The position numbers and the translations under genes are program-made. Source: Actinoplanes campanulatus (GTDB lineage Bacteria > Actinomycetota > Actinomycetes > Mycobacteriales > Micromonosporaceae). From it: a stretch of 64,000 nucleotides of DNA. The stretch covers positions 36,653-100,652 of the forward strand of contig NZ_BMPW01000029.1 in NCBI RefSeq assembly GCF_014647795.1, given 5' to 3'. Of the stretch, positions 32,521 through 40,705 are shown piece by piece; the stretch's first letter is position 1; each line of letters starts with the position of its first letter. The notes under the pieces were generated by a model. That model was not told where the DNA came from. It did no database searches and saw only the letters and a list, made by a program, of their open reading frames with translations.

Positions 32521-33552
32521 TTACGTAATTCTCTGCATCCAATACTCGGCGTCGTAGGCCTTCATGGCGAGCTGGCTACCCGGTGCGGCTTCGCCGGCGA
32601 GGCGCATCAACTCCGCACAAGCCGTGGCATCTCCGCTTCGGGCCAGGGCCGACAGCACCTCGGGCCGTACGTGTGGGTCGGGATCATCTCGGTTCACGGT
32701 GATGGCCCGCCTCGTCACCGGATGATCGAAGGCGTGGGTGCACAGGACCCGGACCGCGCTCGCACGTACCCGACCGTCACAGTCTGTAGCGAGTTTGGCC
32801 AGGAGGTCCGTCGCGATCAGGCTGGCGAGAACGCTGACATCTGATTCGGCGGTCAGGCGGATCCGCAGGACGCAGAGAATCTCCTCCCGGCACGGTGCCG
32901 GGCCGATGGCAAGGGCATGCAGCAATTCGGCCGCGTACAGCCGTGCGTGAAGGTCAGGAGCCAGCAGTACGGCAGTGGCCCAGCGCGCGGTCGCCTCGAC
33001 GTCTGGCCTACTGCTCGCCGTGTGCCAGGACTGTGTCCAGTTGACCGAGTTCGGGTCTCGGTCCATCAGGGCACGCGCCATCAACTCGTCGAGCGAGGCG
33101 CCGATACCAAGGTGCTCTTCGACGTAGGTCACGATCGCCACATGAGCCATCTGCATCTGCGCCCATCGGCCGTCGGCTGCGGTCGCCCGGATGGATGCCG
33201 TGTGGTCGTAGGCGTCGACCGGAACGGTCTCACGTTGGACCACGGCGCCGGCATCGCCAAGCCGTCGTCGTAGCTCAGTCATGGGGTCGACGCCCACCCA
33301 GCTGCGGGCGATGCGCAGCATGGGCTTCGTCGTGTTCTCCTCCAGGCGGTCCTGAATGACCTGGTAAGCCCCGTAGTCCGCGGCCCACAACATCAGCTCG
33401 GTGTCGTTACGGGCAGAGTCGGACCAGCCGTTCTCGAGGAGTTCCCGGACACGCGTGCCGTGCCCGGCCGCTGCCGCCGCCCGCAGCAGGGCGCTGCCCT
33501 CGCCGACGGCGGGGCCAGCCGGATACACCAAACGATCTTGCATCGAAGCCAT
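32521..33552 (-). CDS. HEAT/ankyrin-like helical repeat protein
   Basis: A 343-residue cytoplasmic protein. The first about 60 residues resemble an ankyrin-type hairpin pair (ALLRAAAAAGHGTRVRELLENGW); the C-terminal third is HEAT-like (DGRVRASAVRVLCTHAFDHPVTRRAI, DPHVRPEVLSALARSGDATACAELMRLA). Such repeats act as protein-protein scaffolds. The start may be the ATG at 33552 or the ATG three codons later; neither has a good ribosome site. No partner is identifiable. Some actinomycete relatives sit near toxin or immunity loci, but nothing here supports that. Confidence 0.7.
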   Translation of the reverse strand: MASMQDRLVYPAGPAVGEGSALLRAAAAAGHGTRVRELLENGWSDSARNDTELMLWAADYGAYQVIQDRLEENTTKPMLRIARSWVGVDPMTELRRRLGDAGAVVQRETVPVDAYDHTASIRATAADGRWAQMQMAHVAIVTYVEEHLGIGASLDELMARALMDRDPNSVNWTQSWHTASSRPDVEATARWATAVLLAPDLHARLYAAELLHALAIGPAPCREEILCVLRIRLTAESDVSVLASLIATDLLAKLATDCDGRVRASAVRVLCTHAFDHPVTRRAITVNRDDPDPHVRPEVLSALARSGDATACAELMRLAGEAAPGSQLAMKAYDAEYWMQRIT

Positions 33553-33725
33553 TGTTCACGAGCCGGGGCGTGGGCCGCCACTCCGTCCTGGAGCCACTCC
33601 TATTAGCCGCCCGGGAACCGCCTTCATCTGCCGCGTCAAGTGCGCGCCGGTCTGGCGGGTTCGTCACACGTCATCGCTTCTCGGCCATCCGGCGTTGCGG
33701 AACCGGAAAGGGTAGCGTCCATGTT

Positions 33726-34577
33726 GTGGAGGCGTTTTCCCGCAACGGCATGCGGTTCGACGTGTCGGACGAGGGGCCGGTGGGCGCGGAGACGGTCGTG
33801 CTCCTGCACGGGTTCCCACAGAGCGCGCAATCGTGGATCGGCGTTTCCCGGCCGCTGCTCGCGGCCGGTTACCGGGTCATCGCGCCGGACCAACGCGGTT
33901 ACACCCCGCGAGCCCGGCCTCGGTCCCGGCGGGCTTACCGGCTCAACGAACTCGTGGCCGACGTCGTGGCCCTCGCCGATGCCGCCGGGACCGAACGGAT
34001 TCACCTGGTAGGCCACGACTGGGGCGGCGGGGTTGCGTGGATGTTCGCCGCCACGAGACCGGAACGCCTGCATACCCTCACCGCCGTTTCCGCACCACAC
34101 CCACGTGCGGTGGCAAAAGCCATGCTGACCAGTCGGCAGTCCTGGCAGGCGTGGCACGTCGGGTTCTTCCAGGTGCCGTGGCTTCCCGAGGCTGCCATCC
34201 GGTCGCGGGGTGGCCGCCTCGCGGTGGCACTGCTCGAGCGGTCCGGCCTCAGTGCAGACCTGGCGAGGGCGTACGCCGACCGGCTCATCAACGACCCCGA
34301 GGGCCTGGCCGCCGCGTTGCGCTGGTACCGCGCCATGCCGCTCGACACCTCCGTCGGACTCAGGGCCGGAGCGGTCACCGTCCCGACGACCTACGTCTGG
34401 AGCACCAACGACATCGCCATCGGTCGCCGTGCCGCGGAGCTGACCAGCCGGTGGGTGACAGGCCCGTTCGACTTCAAGGTGCTCGAAGGCGTTTCGCACT
34501 GGATCCCCGAACAGGCGCCGGATGCACTGGCCACGTACATCCTGGAGCGGATCAGAAGCATTTCACCGACGACCTGA
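33726..34577 (+). CDS. Alpha/beta hydrolase, epoxide-hydrolase-like
   Basis: About 283 residues. Oxyanion motif HGFPQSAQSW, nucleophile elbow GHDWGG (Asp nucleophile, as in epoxide hydrolases and haloalkane dehalogenases rather than Ser esterases) and catalytic His in GVSHWIPEQAPD. The cap region lies between. The GTG at 33726 matches the family start (VEAFSRNGMRFDV); the frame is open upstream to 33552. Stands alone; substrate unknown. Confidence 0.88.
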   Translation: MEAFSRNGMRFDVSDEGPVGAETVVLLHGFPQSAQSWIGVSRPLLAAGYRVIAPDQRGYTPRARPRSRRAYRLNELVADVVALADAAGTERIHLVGHDWGGGVAWMFAATRPERLHTLTAVSAPHPRAVAKAMLTSRQSWQAWHVGFFQVPWLPEAAIRSRGGRLAVALLERSGLSADLARAYADRLINDPEGLAAALRWYRAMPLDTSVGLRAGAVTVPTTYVWSTNDIAIGRRAAELTSRWVTGPFDFKVLEGVSHWIPEQAPDALATYILERIRSISPTT

Positions 34578-34673
34578 ATGACGCGCCGTTTCGGCATGGG
34601 GACGTTGCCGATCCTCCACGCCGTCCGCCGGCGGACGCACGGATCTGTCGCCGAGCAGTCACCATCGCGAGGC

Positions 34674-35381
34674 TTACGCGACCGCAGTGGTGGAAGTCGA
34701 TGAGAGGCCGAACGCATCGCTGACGGCGAGCAGCGACAGCATGCTCACCGCGACGCCGATCAGAGCCGTGACCAGCGGCAGCCCGGCGGCAACCAGCGAG
34801 CCGAGCGTGATGAACAGAATCACCGCGGCCAGCCCGATGGCCACCAGTTCAGCGATGCCGGCCGGCCCACCGGCTTCCAGTGCGTCACCGCCCGCCTCGA
34901 CGGTCAGACCGGATGCGCGGGCCGTGCCGGCCGCGGCGTCGAGGTCAGCGCGACTGTCAGCGTTCACGCTGCTCGCGGCCACCTCGAAGGTGACGGTCGC
35001 GTACGCCGCTGTCTTGTCATCGCTGACCGCGTGGGACTCGAACGGGTCGTCCACCCGGTCAACCTGGCCCCCTTGGCCCAACTGCGCGACCGCAGTGTCG
35101 ATCACCGACTTGTAGGGTTCGGATGTGACCTGCTGGCCATCGGGAGCCACGAACACCACTCGCGCCTCAGCGCTCTCCGCGATCAGGCCCGGGAATCGTT
35201 CCTGCAGCAGCTCGAACGTTTGCTGCGACTCTGTTCCCGGCATCGAGAAGTCGTCGGCGGGAGCCGCCGGCGCCGTCAACCCCGCGAAGATCGCCCCGCC
35301 CAGAATCGTGAGCCACGCGAGGAGCATCGCGATTCGGTGTTCAAACGCGAAGCGGCCGAGTCTGGCCAAGATCGTCGCCAC
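34674..35381 (-). pseudogene. 3'-truncated MMPL-family transporter
   Basis: Begins like an intact MMPL/RND transporter (VATILARLGRFAFEHRIAMLLAW, GTG 35381 with GGAG 7 nt upstream), has the first external loop (GTESQQTFELLQERFPG) and TM2-TM3, and then stops at about 236 residues right after LSSTSTTAVA, where family members continue into the GxxxDY-containing TM4. Full-length proteins exceed 700 residues. The cut is sharp at 34674 and probably marks a recombination or deletion joint at the edge of the metal-resistance island. Confidence 0.8.
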
Positions 35382-35589
35382 AGAAGGTCTCCATCCCAAG
35401 TGCGTGAAGAAACCACCATCCCGATTTGAGCGTCGAAAGTCGTCGTTCCGATGACGGCATTTCGGTACGTAATCCGCACCCCGTGATCCCGCTCGCCGTA
35501 CTGCACAAGCAGTAGGCCAGCACCCCGCCTGAACGCTCGCCTCCGAGCGTCCACACATCTGGCACCGCGATGGGGATTCGGTAAGAGGA

Positions 35590-35665
35590 GGCACCGGCGA
35601 GCGTGTCGGCGGGCGAACATCGCTCACGAGATGGCCCACGTGCTGCTAGAACACGAGTCACGAGG
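35590..35665 (+). pseudogene. Scrap of an ImmA/IrrE-like zinc metallopeptidase
   Basis: Reads RRANIAHEMAHVLLEHE (HExxH zinc motif in the context typical of M78 peptidases) and then loses family resemblance. On the opposite strand 35700-35830 reads YYAAVPLEAGKTVRYVPLPD, resembling the last beta strands of a secreted glycosidase. Both look like decayed fragments. Confidence 0.35.
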
Positions 35666-35959
35666 TCACCGGCGCCGGGCTCGATGCCGTGGCCGCGGCT
35701 CTCGACGACCCGCGTTCGGCCATCACCGCCCCTCACTGATGTCCGGCAGGGGCACGTACCGCACGGTCTTGCCGGCCTCCAGCGGCACGGCCGCGTAGTA
35801 CACGCCTGCTGGACCTGGGCGTTCACGACGACCTCGCTCATGGACTGCCACGCCGAGAGGTCGTGGCATCAGAAGCGTTGATCCTGTGCCGCCCGAAAAG
35901 TCATCACCGCTGGTAGATCAAGGGCACCACCGTCTTTGGGAGCATGACCGGGTGATCGT

Positions 35960-36160
35960 GTCCCTGGCGGAATGCGAAGCAGCGGCAGGTGCTCTCACGG
36001 CTGGCCAGGTCTCGGGTGGTGGCTTCGGCGGCGGGCGAGGGGCTATCTCGGTGCGGTCGGTGACAGTCCGCTGCTGGCTGTGCAACGCGGTGGCGAACAG
36101 GGAGTCGAGTTCGGCGATACGTAACGGTCGTTCGGCGACGGTGGGCAAGGTGGACCCCTA
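35960..36160 (-). pseudogene. Frameshifted relative of the RCCSF metal-island protein
   Basis: The minus strand reads PTVAERPLRIAELDSLFATA (36148-36083), closely matching TLPTSERPLRLAEFDELFATA of the intact gene at 45548-45895. About 72 nt later, in another frame, it reads RDLASRESTCRCFAF (to about 35970), matching EDLTARETRCCSFFTF. Order and spacing are conserved, so this is a decayed copy with a frameshift. The vicinal Cys pair has become CRC. Confidence 0.75.
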
Positions 36161-36231
36161 CGGTGCCCGCATCGGAGTCATCGGTGGCCATACCCGGGTG
36201 TCGGATGCGGCAGTGAGGGGGAGTCAGGCTT

Positions 36232-36261
36232 CGAACAGTACATCGTCTGCTGTACTGTTCG
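36232..36261. promoter_or_regulatory. CmtR operator
   Basis: Perfect inverted repeat, arms CGAACAGTACA (36232-36242) and TGTACTGTTCG (36251-36261), 8-bp spacer, ending 3 bp before the cmtR start. It contains the ACAGTAC/GTACTGT halves expected of an ArsR/SmtB-family site. Confidence 0.85.
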
Positions 36262-36264
36262 GGT

Positions 36265-36597
36265 GTGCAGACTTTGACTCACGGCGCGGTACTGGCCCGG
36301 TTCGGGCACGCCATCTCGGATTCGACCCGGGCGCGGCTACTCCTGGCGCTGCTCGACGGTCCGGGATATCCGGCGCAGCTGGCCGAGTTGCTCGGCACGA
36401 CCCGGCAGAACGTGTCGAACCACCTGACCTGCCTGCGGGGCTGCGGCCTGGTCGTGGCCGTCCCGGAAGGTAGGCGGGTCCGTTACGAACTCGCCGACCC
36501 CCGGCTGGCCCACGCCCTGGGTGACCTGCTGGGCGTGGTGCTCGCCGTGGATCCCGACGGCTGCCCGGACTCCGCGACGAGGGGCTGCTGCGGATGA
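36265..36597 (+). CDS. cmtR: CmtR-like Cd(II)/Pb(II)-responsive ArsR-family repressor
   Basis: A 110-residue winged-helix repressor. The recognition helix region TTRQNVSNHLTCLRGCGLVV carries the C-xxx-C pair that defines CmtR (metal ligands inside the DNA-binding helix), and the C-terminal tail (LAVDPDGCPDSATRGCCG) supplies further Cys as the third ligand. In the mycobacterial homologue Cd or Pb binding releases the operator. The GTG at 36265 abuts the inverted-repeat operator, suggesting a leaderless transcript. The stop overlaps the transporter start by 4 nt. The CCG tail is an extra Cys pair. Confidence 0.93.
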   Translation: MQTLTHGAVLARFGHAISDSTRARLLLALLDGPGYPAQLAELLGTTRQNVSNHLTCLRGCGLVVAVPEGRRVRYELADPRLAHALGDLLGVVLAVDPDGCPDSATRGCCG

Positions 36598-37316
36598 CCG
36601 GCCCGCTGATCCCGATCACCCCGGCCGGCCTGTCGCCGCAACGCCGGACCGCGCTGCATCGGCGAGTGCGTCTGCTGGTCGCCGCGACCATCACCTACAA
36701 CGTCATCGAGGCAGTCGTCGCGATCACCGCGGGCACCGTCGCCTCCTCGACCGCGCTGATCGGCTTCGGCCTGGACTCGGTGATCGAGGTGTCCTCGGCC
36801 GCTGCGGTGGCCTGGCAGTTCACCGGTAAAGATCCGCAGCGGCGGGAGAGGGCCGCGCTGCGCGTCATCGCCGTCTCATTCTTCGCCCTGGCGGCGTACG
36901 TGAGCGTCGAGTCGATCCGGGCACTGGCCGGCGGCACGGAGGCCGAGCACTCCAGCGAGGGCCTGATCCTGGCCGCGCTCTCGCTGGCGATCATGCCCGG
37001 CCTGTCGTACGCCCAGCGGCGGGCAGGCCGCGATCTCGGCTCCCGGTCGGCCGTCGCCGACTCCAAGCAGACCCTGCTGTGCACCTACCTGTCCGCGGTC
37101 CTGCTGGTGGGTCTGGCGGTCAACAGCCTTTTCGGCTGGTCCTGGGCCGACCCGGTCGCCGCTCTCGTCATCGCCGCCGTCGCGGTCAAGGAAGGCCGAG
37201 AGGCCTGGCGGGGCGACGCCTGCTGCGCGTTAGTCACGACGGTGACGGCGCCGGAGAGCCCGGACGCTTGCGGTTGCGCGCCCGGCTGCGACTGCTGCGG
37301 CAGCGCTCGGACCTGA
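36594..37316 (+). CDS. CDF-like heavy-metal exporter with Cys-rich tail
   Basis: A 240-residue membrane protein with about six helices, related to cation diffusion facilitators (ALIGFGLDSVIEVSSA in TM2; ADSKQTLLCTYLSAVLLVGL and WADPVAALVIA in TM5-6). It lacks the usual long cytoplasmic domain. Instead it ends CGCAPGCDCCG, a likely metal-docking tail. Coupled to cmtR by an ATGA overlap, so expected to export Cd(II), Pb(II) or Zn(II) when CmtR is induced. Confidence 0.88.
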   Translation: MTGPLIPITPAGLSPQRRTALHRRVRLLVAATITYNVIEAVVAITAGTVASSTALIGFGLDSVIEVSSAAAVAWQFTGKDPQRRERAALRVIAVSFFALAAYVSVESIRALAGGTEAEHSSEGLILAALSLAIMPGLSYAQRRAGRDLGSRSAVADSKQTLLCTYLSAVLLVGLAVNSLFGWSWADPVAALVIAAVAVKEGREAWRGDACCALVTTVTAPESPDACGCAPGCDCCGSART

Positions 37317-37335
37317 TGCCGGAAGCGCGTGCGGG

Positions 37336-37746
37336 TCAGGCAGGCGGAAGCAGATCTGCGAGCAGGGCCTCGATTCGCGTACGGATCTCGTCGCGGATCG
37401 GGCGGACGGCCTCGACGCCCTTGCCGGCCGGGTCTTCGAGTTTCCAGTCCTCGTAGCGTTTGCCGGGGAAGACGGGGCAGGCGTCGCCGCAGCCCATGGT
37501 GATGATGACGTCGGATTCCTTGGCGGCGTCCCAGGTCAGCTTGGTGGGAGTCTGGTCGGTGATGTCGATGCCGACCTCCTTCATGGCCTCGACAGCGGCG
37601 GGGTTGATGGTGTCGGCGGGGGCGGAGCCGGCGGAGCGGACCTCGACGCGGTCGCCCGCGAGGTGGCGTAGCCAGCCGGCGGCCATCTGGGAGCGGCCGG
37701 CGTTGTGGACGCAGACGAACAGGACGGTTGGCTTGATGTCGCTCAT
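37336..37746 (-). CDS. arsC: Arsenate reductase ArsC (LMW-phosphatase fold)
   Basis: A 136-residue enzyme with the P-loop CVHNAGRSQ (CX5R) at the N-terminus and GCGDACPVFPGKRYEDWKL, typical of actinobacterial arsenate-mycothiol transferase/thioredoxin-linked ArsC. It reduces As(V) to As(III). Last gene of the minus-strand ars operon, 42 nt after the aquaglyceroporin. It ends 19 nt from the convergent CDF gene. Confidence 0.94.
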   Translation of the reverse strand: MSDIKPTVLFVCVHNAGRSQMAAGWLRHLAGDRVEVRSAGSAPADTINPAAVEAMKEVGIDITDQTPTKLTWDAAKESDVIITMGCGDACPVFPGKRYEDWKLEDPAGKGVEAVRPIRDEIRTRIEALLADLLPPA

Positions 37747-37788
37747 GGCTTCTGTTCTTCCTCGAGGGCCGGTGCTGCTGGGGCAGGG

Positions 37789-38556
37789 TCAGACGGTGCG
37801 GCTGGGTTCGACGACGACCTTGTCGGCGGTGTCACCGGCGGTGGGGTAGAGGGCGAGCAGGACGCCGACGCCGATGATCAGGCCGACGACTTGGGCTGTG
37901 ACGAAGCCGGGCACCGAAGCTGGGGCGATGCCGGCGAAGGTGTCGGTGAAGGCGCGGCCGATGGTGACGGCGGGGTTGGCGAAGCTGGTGCTGCTGGTGA
38001 ACCAGTAGGCGGCGCCGATGTAGGCACCGACGGCGGCGGGGGCGACGGAGGCACGGCCGGATCGGCTGATGGCGAAGATCAGCAGGAGCAGGCCGACGAC
38101 GGCGACGATCTCGCCGAGCCAAAGGTTGCCGGCGGTGCGGTCTTTGGTCGACATGGTGACGGGTGCCAGGTCGAACATCAGGTTCGCCAGGATCGAGCCG
38201 GTGATCGCTCCAAGGGTCTGCGCTACGGCGTACCCGGTCAGGTCCTTGATCTTCAAGCCGGTGCCGGTCCGTCGGCCCAGGAACCAGTCGGCGGCGGAGA
38301 CGACCGGATTGAAGTGGGCGCCGGAGACCGGGCCGAAGGTGAGGATCAGCGTGCCGAGGGCGAATGCGGTGGCGACCGAGTTCTCGAGCAGTTGCAGGCC
38401 GACGTCGTTGGGCGACAGTCGGGTCGCCATGATGCCGGAGCCGACGACGGCGGTGACCAGCAGTGCGGTGCCGAGGAACTCGGCGAGCAGCCGCCGCCAC
38501 AGGGTGATCTGGTGCATGGGTTGGAATGGCTCCGGTTCCGTCGGCGGGGATGTCAC
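37789..38556 (-). CDS. MIP-family aquaglyceroporin, probable arsenite channel
   Basis: About 255 residues with six helices and both half-helix motifs (HFNPVV and FANPAVT). It lies between the arsR-arsC fusion (13-nt gap) and arsC. In AqpS-type ars operons the channel lets As(III) made by ArsC flow out down its gradient, replacing an active pump. The GTG at 38556 gives the longest frame; the ATG at 38517 (MHQITLWRRLL) is an equally good start, and neither has a strong ribosome site. Confidence 0.9.
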   Translation of the reverse strand: MTSPPTEPEPFQPMHQITLWRRLLAEFLGTALLVTAVVGSGIMATRLSPNDVGLQLLENSVATAFALGTLILTFGPVSGAHFNPVVSAADWFLGRRTGTGLKIKDLTGYAVAQTLGAITGSILANLMFDLAPVTMSTKDRTAGNLWLGEIVAVVGLLLLIFAISRSGRASVAPAAVGAYIGAAYWFTSSTSFANPAVTIGRAFTDTFAGIAPASVPGFVTAQVVGLIIGVGVLLALYPTAGDTADKVVVEPSRTV

Positions 38557-38569
38557 TGGATGGCTGGGG

Positions 38570-39259
38570 TCAGCCGTGGTCGGCTCCGGTGTGGATGACG
38601 GGGGCGATCCGGTCTATGCGGTCGGCCAGGTCGGTGTAGGCGGCCTCGAACGCCTCGTCGGTGTCGATACGGGCGGGATCGGGCACGGACCAGTGCAGCC
38701 GCGGGCGGATCGGGCCGGTGAGGTCTTCGTGGGCGTTGTCGCAGACCGCGATGATCAGGTCGCCCTCGCCGACGACGTCGTCGACGTGGTGGGTGCCGGT
38801 GGGGTCGAGGGCGAGGCCGTGCTCGTGGGCGACCCGGACCGCCCGTGGATGCACGCGCTGGGCGGGGGCGGTGCCGGCGGAGGCGACCTCGCCGCCGATG
38901 CGGTCACGCCATAGCGCCGCGGCCAGCTGGGAGCGAGCCGAGTTGTGGGTGCAGACGAACACCACCCGTTCCGCGCTGTCCAGCCGTGGCGTGGTGAGCG
39001 AGGACAGCACGCCAGGGATGAGGCGCAGGTAGGTGCGGCGGCGATCGCCCTCGGACCTGGTGCGCACGAGCAGGCCCGCTTCCTGGAGGACCTTGACGTG
39101 GTGGGCGACCAGGTTGGTGGCCATGGCAAGGCCGGTGGCGATCTCGCCGGGGGAGGCGTCGCCGAGGACGAGCGCGTCGACGATGGCGAGGCGGGCGGGG
39201 TCGCCGAGAGCGGCATGCACCCGTGCCCGCGCCGTCAGCGACGAAGTTTCAGCGTTCAT
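38570..39259 (-). CDS. ArsR-ArsC fusion: HTH repressor joined to LMW-phosphatase arsenate reductase
   Basis: A 229-residue two-domain protein. Residues about 1-92 are an ArsR winged helix (LGDPARLAIVDAL, TNLVAHHVKVLQEAGLL) without an obvious CxC arsenic site. Residues about 97-225 are an LMW-phosphatase-like domain with CTHNSARSQ and the DP...D acid region (VPDPARIDTDEAF). Such fusions are known in actinobacteria. Whether the second domain is an enzyme or a sensor is not clear from sequence. Second gene of the operon. Confidence 0.92.
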   Translation of the reverse strand: MNAETSSLTARARVHAALGDPARLAIVDALVLGDASPGEIATGLAMATNLVAHHVKVLQEAGLLVRTRSEGDRRRTYLRLIPGVLSSLTTPRLDSAERVVFVCTHNSARSQLAAALWRDRIGGEVASAGTAPAQRVHPRAVRVAHEHGLALDPTGTHHVDDVVGEGDLIIAVCDNAHEDLTGPIRPRLHWSVPDPARIDTDEAFEAAYTDLADRIDRIAPVIHTGADHG

Positions 39260-39314
39260 TGACTCAATGATTGCTGATCCATATGCGCCCTGGCAAGCGA
39301 ATGCCGGCGGGGCA

Positions 39315-39671
39315 TCAGGTGAGAAGGCTGGCCAACTGCCGCATCATGTCCGGCCGGGCCCGGTAGTACACCCAGCTGCCGCGCCGCTCGGCGTCGACCA
39401 GGCCGGCCTCGCGCAGGGTCTTGAGGTGATGCGAGATGGTCGGCCCGGAGAGCTCGAACGCCGGGGTCAGGTCGCACACGCAGGCTTCGCCGCCCGGTGC
39501 GGACGCGATCATCGACATCAGTTGCAGCCGGACCGGATCGCCGAGGGCCTTGAATGCCGGCGCCAGGACTGCGGCGGTCTCTGCCGGGATGCGGCTCTGC
39601 GTCATCGGCGGGCAGCACGGCTCGTCCGGGGTGGGATCGGAGAGCGTGAGCGGCACGGCTGATTTCGACAT
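39315..39671 (-). CDS. arsR: ArsR family arsenite-responsive repressor
   Basis: About 118 residues; ATG at 39671 chosen because conserved sequence begins there and upstream residues overlap the promoter. Winged helix with ACVCDLTPAFELSGPTISHHL: the CxC just before the recognition helix is the classic As(III)/Sb(III) site. An extra PCCPP near residue 20 adds a vicinal pair. First gene of the minus-strand ars operon, divergent from the CCG-protein operon. Confidence 0.93.
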   Translation of the reverse strand: MSKSAVPLTLSDPTPDEPCCPPMTQSRIPAETAAVLAPAFKALGDPVRLQLMSMIASAPGGEACVCDLTPAFELSGPTISHHLKTLREAGLVDAERRGSWVYYRARPDMMRQLASLLT

Positions 39672-39711
39672 GCGTCTAGGTTGACATCTATCTAAACCGC
39701 GTGCAACTCTC

Positions 39712-39735
39712 TGTTTCGAGAAACATCGAATTCGA
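39712..39735. promoter_or_regulatory. Twin palindromes in the divergent ars promoter
   Basis: TGTTTC-GA-GAAACA (39712-39725) is directly followed by TCGAATTCGA (39726-39735). They sit between divergent arsR and the plus-strand operon, and TTGACA lies near 39681. Likely ArsR binding and promoter elements for one or both operons. Confidence 0.55.
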
Positions 39736-39814
39736 CAGACGTCGAGACGAGTCGCGAGGGGTCCGCCATGTTCCGTTTCATCCGCCATGCCCGCGTCGCC
39801 GAAGGAGCACGACG

Positions 39815-40066
39815 ATGACCGACACCACCAGCGCGACCCCGATGACCGGCGGCTTCACCGGCGACCCCGCCGACGCCTTCACCGTCACCGGCACCGGCGG
39901 CTGCTGCGGCAACCCCGCGCAGGCCCCGCTCGCCCTGCCCGACCCGGCCGCCGCGACCGCCGCCCCGTGCTGCGGCACCACCGCCGAAGCCGAGCAGTCC
40001 GGCTCCTGCTGCGGAATCGCCGCCAAGCGGCAGGCCGTCGACGCCGGACAAGGCTGCTGCGGATGA
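39815..40066 (+). CDS. Small CCG-repeat cysteine-rich protein, candidate arsenic/metal carrier
   Basis: 83 residues, started by AAGGAG 8 nt before the ATG. Four vicinal pairs occur at GGCCGN, PCCGTT, SCCGIA and the C-terminal GCCG; otherwise it is low-complexity Ala/Thr/Pro. No recognised family. The first gene of the operon divergent from arsR, so almost surely arsenic-induced. Vicinal Cys bind As(III) tightly (ArsD uses such a pair), so a cytoplasmic chaperone or sink is a reasonable inference. The stop overlaps the next ATG (ATGA). Confidence 0.75.
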   Translation: MTDTTSATPMTGGFTGDPADAFTVTGTGGCCGNPAQAPLALPDPAAATAAPCCGTTAEAEQSGSCCGIAAKRQAVDAGQGCCG

Positions 40067-40663
40067 CCAGCCCGACGACCGCCCTCACCGGCCTGGACAC
40101 GCTGCTCGGCCAGGTGTCCGTCGAGCGGATGACCGCCCCTGCGGGCGCCGCTCGGCATCGCCGGCTACGGCGACCCCACCGGCCGGTGGCTGCTCGTCCC
40201 GGACGGCATGAGCCTGTTCGACGCCTACGGCCGTGCCGAGGGTGCGGCCGGGCTGCTGACGGCCCGTGGTGTGGACGCCGACGGCTGGCACCACACCATG
40301 CTGGCCGGTCCGGACCCGGGCCCGCTGCCGGTGCTGTCGATCGAGCCGGGCCTGCACCGGCGGATGACCGCCGCCGCCCGACGTGCCGACGGTGGCGCGA
40401 CGCTGTCTGCCGCTTCGCCGATCCGCCGGGCCGAGGTCACGGCCACCAACCTGCATGCCCGCTACCGCAACGCCTCGCCCGGTGGACTGGATCTGCTGCT
40501 CACCGCCCACCACGCCCGCGGGCTCACCGACGCCGGCGAAAGTCCGGTGGTGATCAACGTGGACGGCGCCGGCCACCTGACCACGGCAGCCGCGGTTGAA
40601 CCCTACGAGCGCGTGGCCGATTCCCAGGCCGTCCCGCTCGAGCGCCTCAGCCCGTACATCTGA
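40063..40663 (+). pseudogene. Frameshifted gene of unknown function in the ars operon
   Basis: Starts with the ATG overlapping the previous stop and reads MTSPTTALTGLDTLLGQ...VERMTAPAG, then must change frame near 40140-40152 to continue as PLGIAGYGDPTGRWLLVPDG and on to the stop at 40663 (conserved-looking LLVPDGMSLFDAYGRA, HARYRNASPGGLDLLLTAH). The downstream frame alone, from ATG 40208, gives 151 residues. A 1-nt indel explains it. This may be a true mutation, programmed frameshifting or a sequencing error. I do not recognise the family. Confidence 0.6.
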
Positions 40664-40705
40664 ACGTCTTTCGCCTTGATTTGTCTCCGTAAGGAAGCCT
40701 TTCTC

